34,157 nucleotides of DNA, taken from the NCBI GenBank assembly GCA_002083655.1, contig MSXR01000029.1:1-34157 (forward strand), read 5' to 3'. Below, piece after piece: positions 16,151 to 24,106 of the stretch (positions are counted from its first letter, which is position 1; each line of letters opens with the position of its first letter). A program made the position numbers and the translations under genes. The notes below the pieces were generated by a model that saw nothing but the letters and a program-made list of their open reading frames with translations, was not told where the DNA came from and did no database searches. Origin of the DNA: Proteobacteria bacterium ST_bin14 (GTDB taxonomy: Bacteria; Pseudomonadota; Alphaproteobacteria; Sphingomonadales; Sphingomonadaceae).

Positions 16151-17413
16151 TTAATAATTTGTCCTAAACGCCTGCACCAATCGCTGAAACATGGCAAAAC
16201 CCCGCGGTCGCACCACCATTTGTTGCGTCGGTGATCCCGCCCGCAGGTCAACCGGGTTCGATGCCGCATAATGCGCCAGCCCCGCCAGCGTGGCAAAGGC
16301 CGGGCCGCTATGCGCCTCTGGCAACGCCGTCAGCCCGCGCGGGCGGCCAACCCGCACGGAACGGCCCAGCGCCGCTTGTGCATAATCGGCAATCCCCTTC
16401 AGCTCCGCGCCGCCGCCGGTCAGCACCACCTGCCGCCCCACCGGCCCTTCAAAGCCAAGCGCCGACAGCGCCTTTTGCACTTCGCCCATCAGATGATCGA
16501 GCCGTTGGCGGATGACCGCAATCAGCTGCGCCTTGGTGATCCGCGCACCGTCTGTCGCGTCTTCCTCATTCGACATGGGCCCGACATCAATCATGTCATG
16601 ATTGTCGCGCGGGCTGGCATTGGCTGATCCGTAAAAACACTTCATCCGCTCTGCCTGCACCCGGCTGGTGCCGAATACGCTGGCGATATCATCGGTAATG
16701 TCGGCCGCACCAAAGGGAATGGACGTCAGCCCCACCAGCATGCCGCCTGCAAACAGCGACACATTGGTAATCCCCGCCCCCATTTCGACCAGGGCAACAC
16801 CCAGTTCGCGTTCCTCGTCAGACAGGCACGCCATGCCGGTGGCAACGGGCGATGCGATGATCGATTTCACCTCCAGATGGGCTGATCGCACGCACAGATC
16901 CAGGTTACGCACCGGCGATCCGTCGGCGGCGACAACATGAATATGCACCCCCAGCCGGTCGGCATGCAGCCCCAGCGGCTTTTTCACCCCCGTAAGCCCA
17001 TCCAGCGTGTACAGCGTTGGCTGGGCATGCAGCACCATCCGCCCGGCAGGATCAATCGAGTTGCGCCCGGCAGCGAGAAGTTCATCGATATCGCCCTGTT
17101 CGATCCGGTGCCCGCCCAGCTCAACCTCAACCGAGGCGACATCGGATACCAGGCTGCCGGCTGAAAAACTGACCCAGACATTCTCGATATTCAACCCGGC
17201 GATCCGTTCGGCCTGCTCCACCGCCTCGCGCACCGCCGCTTCGGTTGCGCCCATATCGGCAATATAGCCGCGCTTCACACCCCGGCTTTCGCGCTGGCCG
17301 GTGCCCAGGACAACCAGCTCGCCCCCTTCGGCTTTTTGCGCGATCATCGCGGACACCTTGGACGATCCAATGTCGAGCGCGGTGATCAGCCCTTCGGGTG
17401 CGGTCTTTGCCAT
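16151..17413 (-). CDS. ftsA: Cell division protein FtsA
   Basis: FtsA is an actin-like ATP-binding protein that tethers FtsZ filaments to the membrane and links them to later divisome proteins. The 420-residue protein from the ATG at 17413 begins with the phosphate-1 motif ALDIGSSKVSAM (12-23) and has the inserted 1C domain region (IENVWVSFSAGSLVSD onward). A nucleotide-binding VLTGGGAELKGI lies near 350. The C-terminus ends in an amphipathic helix (GFAMFQRLVQAFRTNY), the membrane-targeting sequence. I chose this start because AAGGA lies seven bases upstream and the family motif begins at once; a frame to 17626 would overlap ftsQ. Only four bases separate it from the ftsQ stop. Confidence 0.97.
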   Translation of the reverse strand: MAKTAPEGLITALDIGSSKVSAMIAQKAEGGELVVLGTGQRESRGVKRGYIADMGATEAAVREAVEQAERIAGLNIENVWVSFSAGSLVSDVASVEVELGGHRIEQGDIDELLAAGRNSIDPAGRMVLHAQPTLYTLDGLTGVKKPLGLHADRLGVHIHVVAADGSPVRNLDLCVRSAHLEVKSIIASPVATGMACLSDEERELGVALVEMGAGITNVSLFAGGMLVGLTSIPFGAADITDDIASVFGTSRVQAERMKCFYGSANASPRDNHDMIDVGPMSNEEDATDGARITKAQLIAVIRQRLDHLMGEVQKALSALGFEGPVGRQVVLTGGGAELKGIADYAQAALGRSVRVGRPRGLTALPEAHSGPAFATLAGLAHYAASNPVDLRAGSPTQQMVVRPRGFAMFQRLVQAFRTNY

Positions 17414-17417
17414 GATC

Positions 17418-18383
17418 TTATCCTTGCCGGTCGCTGCGCATGACCGCCCCTGAATCAGGTCCGTCTGAATCAGGTCCGTCGCTGCTGGTGTCTTTGTTGC
17501 TGGTATCGGTAATCGCGCGCTGGCCCGGATGGCCGGGTTTGCGCCCCACAAACCGGGTAGGGTCGCGCATATCAAACCGCAGCCAGCCTTTGCCGAGCAG
17601 CGCCTGTGCGCCATCCAGCTGGGCAAATTTTACCAACGCTTTTTCCGGAAATTCTTCGGGCAGTGCCAGCGTCTCACCGGTTTCGAACACAATATCCCAG
17701 CGCCGATTGCCCACCCATGTCGCCGCCTTCACCAGCGGTCGCAACGCCGGTGCCGCATCCAGCAAACTGCGGTACGCCGGTGTCTGCCAATTCGCGCCTT
17801 CGCCAATCACGCGGGGCAGATCGGGCAGCTCATCAGTTGAAATGCGCTGCAACGGCTCACCATTGGCGTCAATCAGCGTCAATTCACCCTTTTCCTGCCA
17901 CACGGCAGCCGGTTGCCGCTCAATAATGTGGACGACCAGCTTGTCGGGAAGGCGGCGCGATACCTGGGCGTCGGCAATCCAGCCATATTTCAGCAGTTTC
18001 TGGCGCACCCCTTCCAGATCAACCAGCGGCATTGCGCGCGATTGCTGGTCTAGCGCCACGGCATATACCGTCATCGGGTTCATCCGCTTGACGCCCGTCA
18101 CCTCAATCCCGCGCACGCGAAATCCGGCGCGGCCAATTTCTTCGGCCATCGCCACGCCTGCGGCCTGCGGCACCCCGAACAGGCTCGCGACGCCCAGCGC
18201 ACCCGCCGTAATAACGCCCATGATGCTCCATGTCGCAATGCGTTGCAGCGTGCGTTCGCTGACCGGCAACATCGCAATCATCCGGTCAATCGACGATCGC
18301 TTATGCACCTTTGGGCCGCGCCGTTTGGGCTGCACCGGTCGGCGTGACGGGGGTGGGCCGCCCCGGCGGACGGGTTTACTCAT
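17418..18383 (-). CDS. ftsQ: Cell division protein FtsQ
   Basis: FtsQ is the bitopic POTRA-domain protein that bridges early divisome proteins and the FtsB/FtsL-FtsW/FtsI module. The 321-residue protein has a basic, Pro-rich cytoplasmic N-terminus (1-48), one membrane helix (about 50-70) and a POTRA domain (about 87-160, with IEVTGVKRMNP and LLKYGWIADAQVSRRLPDKL). A beta domain (VGNRRWDIVFETGETLALPE) follows. The C-terminal tail of about 40 residues is hydrophilic, with a DNA-level 15-base tandem duplication giving a repeated S-D-G-P-D. The ATG overlaps the ddl stop by four bases. Confidence 0.96.
   Translation of the reverse strand: MSKPVRRGGPPPSRRPVQPKRRGPKVHKRSSIDRMIAMLPVSERTLQRIATWSIMGVITAGALGVASLFGVPQAAGVAMAEEIGRAGFRVRGIEVTGVKRMNPMTVYAVALDQQSRAMPLVDLEGVRQKLLKYGWIADAQVSRRLPDKLVVHIIERQPAAVWQEKGELTLIDANGEPLQRISTDELPDLPRVIGEGANWQTPAYRSLLDAAPALRPLVKAATWVGNRRWDIVFETGETLALPEEFPEKALVKFAQLDGAQALLGKGWLRFDMRDPTRFVGRKPGHPGQRAITDTSNKDTSSDGPDSDGPDSGAVMRSDRQG
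17450..17479. repeat. 15-base tandem duplication in the ftsQ 3' end
   Basis: The 15-base unit CTGAATCAGGTCCGT occurs twice in tandem at 17450-17464 and 17465-17479. It is in frame in ftsQ and duplicates the five residues S-D-G-P-D in the disordered C-terminal tail. Being a multiple of three, copy-number change would not shift the frame. Each unit also contains GAATC, a GANTC site. Confidence 0.9.
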
Positions 18384-19333
18384 GATGTTTTCTCCGCCCG
18401 TTGCAGGGCATCCTCCACGATACGCTGGACGAATTCGGCATAGCTCATGCCCCGGTGCCGTGCCTGTTCGGGCGCCAGGCTCAGCGGGGTCATGCCGGGC
18501 TGGGTGTTTACTTCGAGCAGGAACAGCCCGTCTGCGCCCAGCGAATCATCCCAGCGGAAATCAGCGCGCGAACAGCCTTTGCAGCCCAGCAACCGGTGGG
18601 CATCACGCGCAATCTGCATGCAGGCAGCGGCAATGTCGTCAGGAATGTCGGCGGGATAGACATGTTCGGTCATGCCATCGGTATATTTGGCGTCATAATC
18701 ATAAAAGCCGCTTTTGGGCTTCAACTCGGTAACGCCCAGCGCCTCGTCGCCCAGCACTGCCGTTGTCAGTTCGCGGCCCCGGATGAACGGTTCTGCGAGC
18801 AGTTCCTCAAATTCCTGCCACGGCCCCACCGCGTCAGGCGCAATCGGGTTGCCGTAATTGCACCCCCCGTCTTTGGCATCAGTGACGATCGCGACGCCGA
18901 CCGACGAGCCTTCGTTGACCGGCTTCAGCACATAGGGGCGCGGCAATGGATCGGCTTCATACAGCGTCGCGGTTTTCACGATCCGCCCGCCCGGCATGGG
19001 AATGCCCTGCGGCACCAGCAACAGCTTGGTCAGCTGTTTGTCGATGGCGATAACAGAGGTGGCGAGGCCCGAATGGGTGTATTTCAGCCCCATCAGATCG
19101 AGCATCCCCTGCACCGATCCATCCTCCCCGGGCGTGCCGTGGAGCGCGTTGAAGACGACATCAGGTGCGGCTTCGGCAAGCCGCGCGGCGACGTCGCGGC
19201 CCATGTCGATCCGCGTCACCCGGTGGCCGAGCGATTCAAGCGCATCGGCAACATTCGCGCCGGTGACGAGCGACACCGCCCGCTCAGCCGACCAGCCACC
19301 CATCAGGACGGCAATGTGGAGCACACCAGTCAT
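18380..19333 (-). CDS. ddl: D-alanine--D-alanine ligase
   Basis: Ddl joins two D-alanines with ATP to give the dipeptide that MurF adds to UDP-MurNAc-tripeptide. The 317-residue ATP-grasp protein has the N-terminal LMGGWSAERAVSL (about 10-22), LHGTPGEDGSVQG (family HGxxGEDG), the lid region KPVNEGSSVGV, and the metal-binding LEVNTQPGMT near the C-terminus. The ATG at 19333 overlaps the murB stop by four bases; a start ten codons upstream exists but breaks that pattern. The stop likewise overlaps ftsQ. The murC-murB-ddl-ftsQ order is the common proteobacterial one. Confidence 0.97.
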   Translation of the reverse strand: MTGVLHIAVLMGGWSAERAVSLVTGANVADALESLGHRVTRIDMGRDVAARLAEAAPDVVFNALHGTPGEDGSVQGMLDLMGLKYTHSGLATSVIAIDKQLTKLLLVPQGIPMPGGRIVKTATLYEADPLPRPYVLKPVNEGSSVGVAIVTDAKDGGCNYGNPIAPDAVGPWQEFEELLAEPFIRGRELTTAVLGDEALGVTELKPKSGFYDYDAKYTDGMTEHVYPADIPDDIAAACMQIARDAHRLLGCKGCSRADFRWDDSLGADGLFLLEVNTQPGMTPLSLAPEQARHRGMSYAEFVQRIVEDALQRAEKTS

Positions 19334-20277
19334 TGCGCGTCCCCCACCCGCTGGATTTCCCATTCAAGCACTACCCCGGAATGCGCCTTCACCCTGGCCC
19401 TCACTTCTTCGCCCAAAGCCTCAATATCCGCGCTGGTGGCGGCCCCCAGATTCAGCAGGAAATTGCAATGTTTCTCGCTCACCTGCGCGTCGCCGATCTG
19501 CAGGCCCCGACAGCCAGCGGCGTCAATCAGCGCCCAGGCCTTATGCCCATCGGGGTTTTTGAAGGTCGAGCCGCCGGTCTTGCTGCGCAGCGGCTGCGAT
19601 TCCTCGCGCGCAGCGGCAATGCGGTCCATTTCGGCCTGAATGGCGGCGGGGTCACCGGGGGTGCCAGCGAATGTCGCCTCCACCACAATTGCGCCCTCAG
19701 GCAGCGTCGAGTGGCGATAGGTGTAGCCGAGTGCATGAACCGGCAGCGTTTCGACCGTCCCGTCGCGCAACACGACGGTGCAATTGGTGAGCACGTCCTT
19801 CGTCTCGCGGCCATACGCCCCGCCATTCATCCGCACGAACCCGCCGACGGTGCCGGGGATCGAGCGCAAAAACTCAAGCCCCGCGATGCCAGCATCGCGC
19901 GCGGTGGAGGAAACCAGAATGCCCGACGTGCCACCGCCACAGGTCAATGACGTGCCATCGGCCCGTGCAAAGCTGAAGGGCTTCCCCAGCCGCACCACCA
20001 CGCCGCGCCAACCGCCATCGCGCACGATCAGGTTCGATCCTAGGCCGAGCGCCATAACGGGCGTGGCAGGATCGAGATGAGCGAGGAAATCACTCAGATC
20101 CTGCACGTCCTTCGGCTCGAACAGCCAATCCGCCAATCCGCCCGCCTTGAACCAGACGAGCGGCGCGAGCGGCGCTTGGGGGGTAAGCTTGCCGCGCACC
20201 TCCTTGTGCTCCCGCGAAGGCGGGAGCCCAGTCTGGGTCCCCGCCTTCGCGGGGACACAAGGGGCGACGTCGCTCAC
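19330..20277 (-). CDS. murB: UDP-N-acetylenolpyruvoylglucosamine reductase MurB, with a repeat-encoded N-terminus
   Basis: MurB is the FAD enzyme that reduces UDP-GlcNAc-enolpyruvate to UDP-MurNAc with NADPH. FAD-domain motifs are GLGSNLIVRDGG (78-89) and IPGTVGGFVRMNGGAYG (140-156). The catalytic serine is S237 in GGSTFKNP, and the late catalytic Glu lies in LEWEI (about 304-308). From the ATG at 20277, which overlaps the murC stop by four bases, the protein is 315 residues. Residues 6-25 are encoded by a family B palindromic repeat (20202-20262), and the family-like sequence begins only at VRGKLT (27 on). A GTG at 20199 with GGGAG nine bases upstream, inside the repeat, is a plausible alternative start giving 289 residues. 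The gene is certain; the start is not. Confidence 0.95.
   Translation of the reverse strand: MSDVAPCVPAKAGTQTGLPPSREHKEVRGKLTPQAPLAPLVWFKAGGLADWLFEPKDVQDLSDFLAHLDPATPVMALGLGSNLIVRDGGWRGVVVRLGKPFSFARADGTSLTCGGGTSGILVSSTARDAGIAGLEFLRSIPGTVGGFVRMNGGAYGRETKDVLTNCTVVLRDGTVETLPVHALGYTYRHSTLPEGAIVVEATFAGTPGDPAAIQAEMDRIAAAREESQPLRSKTGGSTFKNPDGHKAWALIDAAGCRGLQIGDAQVSEKHCNFLLNLGAATSADIEALGEEVRARVKAHSGVVLEWEIQRVGDAQ
20202..20262. repeat. Family B two-hairpin palindromic repeat, copy B1, in the 5' end of murB
   Basis: Two 30-base arms (20202-20231 and 20233-20262) are inverted copies with few mismatches around a single central base. Each arm is itself a hairpin: CTCCCGC-GAAG-GCGGGAG on the left, and GTCCCCGC-CTTC-GCGGGGAC on the right. 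The element is free of stop codons in all three minus-strand frames. If murB starts at 20277 it is translated as residues 6-25 (a segment including VPAKAGTQ). Its murB-proximal arm ends in GGGAG, nine bases before an in-frame GTG at 20199. A diverged copy, B2, lies before murD. Confidence 0.92.
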
Positions 20278-21692
20278 GCCCGCACCGCCACAATCGCGTC
20301 AGCCAGCCCGGCTGCCCATTTCGTGATGTCGCCCGCACCCAGGCAGATCACCATATCGCCCGGTTGCACCATCCCCGCCAGCGTCGTCGCCAGCGCGCCT
20401 GCGTCCGCCACCGTCGCCGCGCTGCGGTGCCCGCGCGTCTTCAGCCCCGCGACCAAAGCGTCCGCATCAACGCCCTCAATCGGTGCTTCGCCTGCTGCAT
20501 AAACCGGCGACACCAGCACCATATCGGCGTCGTTAAACGCCTGCTGGAAATCCTCCATCAGGCTGTCGAGCCGGGTAAAACGGTGCGGCTGCACCACCGC
20601 GATCACGCGGTTCGTCGCCCCTTCGCGCGCGGCGGACAGCACGGCGCGGATCTCCACCGGGTGATGGCCGTAATCATCGATGATCGTCACCGCCCCGCCG
20701 TCCAACGCCACTTCACCCACCTTGGTGAAGCGCCGCTTCACGCCACCAAATTTGGCAAAACCTTGCTGGATCGTCGCATCGGGAATGCCCAGTTCCAGCG
20801 CCACGCCAATCGCGGCGAGCGCGTTCTGCACATTGTGGCGGCCCGGCATCGGCATTTCGATGCCCTCAATCGAGCGCTGCGATCCGTCGCGGCTGCGCAC
20901 AATCGCCTCAAACCGGTTGCCGCCCGGAATGGGGGTAACATTCACCCCGCGCACGTCGGCTTGCGCCGAAAACCCATAGGTCACCACCCGCCGATCGCGA
21001 ACGCGCGGGATGATGGCCTGCACTTCGGGGTGATCAAGGCACAGCAAGGCCGCCCCGTAAAACGGCACATTCTCGACAAATTCGACATAGGCGTCCTTCG
21101 CCTTGTCAAAGCTGCCATAATGATCGAGATGTTCGGGATCGATGTTGGTGACGACCGCGATCGTGCCATCAAGCCGCAGAAAACTGCCGTCGCTTTCATC
21201 GGCTTCCACCACCATCCAGTCGCTCGCGCCCAGCCGTGCATTGCTGCCATAGCTGTTGATGATGCCGCCGTTGATCACCGTCGGGTCAACCCCGCCTGCG
21301 TCCAGCAATGCAGCGATCATGCTGGTCGTCGTCGTCTTGCCATGCGTACCCGCCACCGCGACGGTGGATTTCAGCCGCATCAGCTCCGCCAGCATCTCGG
21401 CACGCCGCACCACGGGAATGCGCCGCTCATACGCCGCCTCAACCTCTGGGTTATCGCGCTTGATGGCGGTGGAGGTAACGATCACCGCGGCGTCGCCCAG
21501 ATTATCGGCGCTATGGCCGATATGCACGGCAATCCCCTTGCCGCGCAGCCCGGCGATGACATAGCCTTCGGCAACATCCGAACCCTGCACCTTATAGCCC
21601 AGATTGTGCATCACCTCTGCAATGCCCGACATGCCAATGCCGCCAATGCCGATGAAGTGGATGGTGCCAATGTCGGTTGCGACACCCCTCAT
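20274..21692 (-). CDS. murC: UDP-N-acetylmuramate--L-alanine ligase MurC
   Basis: MurC adds L-alanine to UDP-MurNAc with ATP, the first step of the peptide stem. The 472-residue protein shows the three Mur-ligase domains. There is an N-terminal Rossmann-like IHFIGIGGIGMSGIAE (11-26), a central ATP domain with GTHGKTTTT (115-123), the metal-binding EADESDGSF and TNIDPEHLDHYG, and a C-terminal domain with DDYGHHPVEI and QPHRFTR. All expected catalytic segments are intact. Its ATG at 21692 has GAGGG six bases upstream, nine bases after the murG stop. The stop overlaps the murB ATG by four bases. Confidence 0.98.
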   Translation of the reverse strand: MRGVATDIGTIHFIGIGGIGMSGIAEVMHNLGYKVQGSDVAEGYVIAGLRGKGIAVHIGHSADNLGDAAVIVTSTAIKRDNPEVEAAYERRIPVVRRAEMLAELMRLKSTVAVAGTHGKTTTTSMIAALLDAGGVDPTVINGGIINSYGSNARLGASDWMVVEADESDGSFLRLDGTIAVVTNIDPEHLDHYGSFDKAKDAYVEFVENVPFYGAALLCLDHPEVQAIIPRVRDRRVVTYGFSAQADVRGVNVTPIPGGNRFEAIVRSRDGSQRSIEGIEMPMPGRHNVQNALAAIGVALELGIPDATIQQGFAKFGGVKRRFTKVGEVALDGGAVTIIDDYGHHPVEIRAVLSAAREGATNRVIAVVQPHRFTRLDSLMEDFQQAFNDADMVLVSPVYAAGEAPIEGVDADALVAGLKTRGHRSAATVADAGALATTLAGMVQPGDMVICLGAGDITKWAAGLADAIVAVRA

Positions 21693-21701
21693 GTCAGGCC
21701 C

Positions 21702-22862
21702 TCACGCATATGCCGCCTGATCCCCGAATTTCATCGGGCGGTTCAGGCCCACCATGATGTCGCTGTGCGGCGCATCAAGGCTTTCGACCAGATCGGCCAG
21801 GTCGCGCGCGGCATCGGGCCGCCCGCACGAGCGCGCGCGCCCCGCGGCGTTCAACAGGGCGGCGGGGTCCAGCCCCAGTTTTTGCATCTGCTTGGCAAGC
21901 TCAACCGGGGTGAAAGCGCGTTGATCAATCGTGCGCGCCCCGCCCGCCCTCGTCAGTTCGCGCGCGTTCGCCGTCTGGTGATCATCCGTCGCGCTGGGCA
22001 ACGGCACCAGGATGGCGGGGCGCCCAGCGGCGGTAAGCTCGGCCAGTGTTGATGCCCCTGCCCGCGCAATCACCAGATGCGCCCAGGCGAGCTGTTCCGG
22101 CATATCTGCCAGATAGGTTGCCAGCTCAGCCGCAATCGACAGTTCGGCATATTTGGCGCGGACCTGATCAATATCCTCCAGCCGCGCCTGATGCGTCACC
22201 TGCAACCGCCGCCGAAAACTGATCGGCAACAGCGCCAAACCATCGGGCACGACCTGGCTCAAAATGCTCGCGCCCTGGCTGCCGCCCGTCACCAGCACCC
22301 GGAAAATCCCGTCTTCCTCCAGCAACGGATAGGGTCGCGTCCGCAGCGCCAGCACCGAATCGCGCACCGGATTGCCCACCAGATGCGTCTTGCCGCGCCA
22401 GCTGTCTTTCAGTCGCTCGACATCGGGATAGGATGTCGCAATCGCCGCAACCCGCCCCGCCACCAGCCGGTTCACCCGGCCCAGCACCGCATTTTGTTCG
22501 TGCACCGCCGTCGGGATGTTCATCGCAAACGCGCCGAGCAGGGTCGGGAAAGCCGGATAGCCACCAAAACCAATCACAGCGGCGGGGCGGTGCTTGCGAA
22601 ACAGGCGTTTGGCCATCGACCGCCCGCGCAGCATGTTCACGCCCGCGCGCGCCCATCCCAGCGGGCCGCCAGCAAGCCGCCCGGCGGGCAGGATATGCGT
22701 TTCAATACCGTCAAACAGGCCGGGAAAGCGCACGCCGCGTTCATCGCTGACCAGCGCAACGCTGTGCCCGCGCTTGATCAGTTCAGCCGCCAGCGCTGCG
22801 GCCGGCACCATATGGCCACCGGTGCCACCGGCGGCGAGAACGAAATGGCGTGCTTTGCTCAT
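21702..22862 (-). CDS. murG: Lipid II synthase MurG (GlcNAc transferase)
   Basis: MurG transfers GlcNAc from UDP-GlcNAc to lipid I on the cytoplasmic face of the inner membrane, making lipid II. The 386-residue GT28 protein has the first G-loop GGTGGH at 12-17, GFGGYPAFP (second loop region), HEQNAVLGRVNR, the C-domain VTGGSQGAS and the donor-binding ARAGASTLAELTAAGRPAILVPLP with the trailing DDHQTANA. It is slightly longer than E. coli MurG because of a C-terminal tail. The ATG overlaps the ftsW stop by four bases. Confidence 0.98.
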   Translation of the reverse strand: MSKARHFVLAAGGTGGHMVPAAALAAELIKRGHSVALVSDERGVRFPGLFDGIETHILPAGRLAGGPLGWARAGVNMLRGRSMAKRLFRKHRPAAVIGFGGYPAFPTLLGAFAMNIPTAVHEQNAVLGRVNRLVAGRVAAIATSYPDVERLKDSWRGKTHLVGNPVRDSVLALRTRPYPLLEEDGIFRVLVTGGSQGASILSQVVPDGLALLPISFRRRLQVTHQARLEDIDQVRAKYAELSIAAELATYLADMPEQLAWAHLVIARAGASTLAELTAAGRPAILVPLPSATDDHQTANARELTRAGGARTIDQRAFTPVELAKQMQKLGLDPAALLNAAGRARSCGRPDAARDLADLVESLDAPHSDIMVGLNRPMKFGDQAAYA

Positions 22863-24106
22863 TGGCCGCTCCAGCGCACGACATAGGGAGATCGCGTCAG
22901 AAACGGATTGCGCCGGGTAAACGCCAGCAGCAAGCCCATTCCGATCGACAGCGCAATCATTGATGATCCGCCATAGCTGATAAACGGCAATGTCATGCCC
23001 TTTGACGGGGCCAGCCCGGTATTCACCGCCATGCTGACCAGCGCCTGCGCGCCAAATTGCGTGGCAAGCCCGGCAGCGGCGAGCATCCGAAAAGGATCGG
23101 GCTCATCCAGCAACTTCACAAACACCCGCACCACAATCGCCAGAAACAGCAGCGCGATCACGCCGCACGCAATCAGCCCGAATTCCTCACCAATCACCGA
23201 AAAGATATAATCGGTATGCGCCTCTGGCAGGCGGAGCTTCATGGCGCCGCCCCCCGGCCCTGTGCCGGTCGCGCCGCCCGCCGTCAGCGTCGCATAGGCC
23301 ATGTCGGTCTGGTAATGATCAATCGTGCTGTCATCGCCACCGCGCGGCAGGAATGCGTTTATGCGCATGCGCGCGGTATCGTAAAAAAGATAAGCGGCGA
23401 TCAGCCCCACTGGCGCGGTCGCAAGAAGGCCACCCATCACCCGCACTGACGTGCCGGCAACCATCAGCAGCGCCAGCCAGATCACGCAATAAATGATCGT
23501 CTGGCCAAAATCCGGCTGCATCATCAGCAGGCAGGCGACCAGGCCGGTCAACGCGCCGGTGATCGGCACCACCGGCAAGTCAGCTTCCTTGGCGCGAAGC
23601 GACAGCAGCCAGGCAATGGCAACGATGAAAAACGGCTTCAGAAATTCGGAAGGCTGAAATTCGGCAATCCCCAGCCCGATCCAGCGCCGCGCGCCATTAT
23701 GTTCCACTCCGATAAACGGCACCACGGCCAGCAGCAGCAAAAATATTGCCGCGCCGATCAACGCCATCCGCCGCGCGAGCGGCACCGGCAACATCGACAC
23801 CACAAACATCACCGGCAGCGACACGCCAACCCACATCACCTGCCGCCAGAAATAATATAACGGTGGGAAATGCACCTTATCCCCGGAATAGCGCACCGCC
23901 GACGCCGGGCTTGCCGCTGCGACCGCCAGCAGGCCGATTGCGATCAGCAACAGTGCGAGCGTCAGCAATACCCGGTCAATATCCCAGAACCACATCCCCA
24001 GCGGGCTGCGATCGCCACGCCCGCCGCGCGGCTTTACGCTGGCCCACAAGGCGCGGCGTTGGTCGGCCCCGACCCCGGCACGGCTGCTGGTGCTGGCATC
24101 AGTCAT
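22859..24106 (-). CDS. ftsW: Septal peptidoglycan polymerase FtsW (SEDS family)
   Basis: FtsW is the SEDS-family glycosyltransferase that polymerises lipid II at the septum, working with FtsI. The 415-residue protein has a cytoplasmic N-terminus of about 45 residues and then about ten membrane segments. Family hallmarks are HNGARRWIGLG, FQPSEFLKPFFI, the conserved periplasmic loop segment LPEAHTDYIFSVIGEE, and GMTLPFISYGGSS at about 370-382. A short basic tail follows. GGAGG lies seven bases upstream of the ATG. It overlaps murD upstream and murG downstream by four bases each, so the three are likely coupled. Confidence 0.97.
   Translation of the reverse strand: MTDASTSSRAGVGADQRRALWASVKPRGGRGDRSPLGMWFWDIDRVLLTLALLLIAIGLLAVAAASPASAVRYSGDKVHFPPLYYFWRQVMWVGVSLPVMFVVSMLPVPLARRMALIGAAIFLLLLAVVPFIGVEHNGARRWIGLGIAEFQPSEFLKPFFIVAIAWLLSLRAKEADLPVVPITGALTGLVACLLMMQPDFGQTIIYCVIWLALLMVAGTSVRVMGGLLATAPVGLIAAYLFYDTARMRINAFLPRGGDDSTIDHYQTDMAYATLTAGGATGTGPGGGAMKLRLPEAHTDYIFSVIGEEFGLIACGVIALLFLAIVVRVFVKLLDEPDPFRMLAAAGLATQFGAQALVSMAVNTGLAPSKGMTLPFISYGGSSMIALSIGMGLLLAFTRRNPFLTRSPYVVRWSGQ

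Noticed and set aside
17414..17626. Upstream extension of ftsA by 71 codons
   Set aside because: It lies wholly in ftsQ, while AAGGA precedes the ATG at 17413 where the FtsA motif begins.
20364..22052. 562-codon plus-strand frame across murC and murG
   Set aside because: His/Arg-rich shadow of two intact Mur genes.
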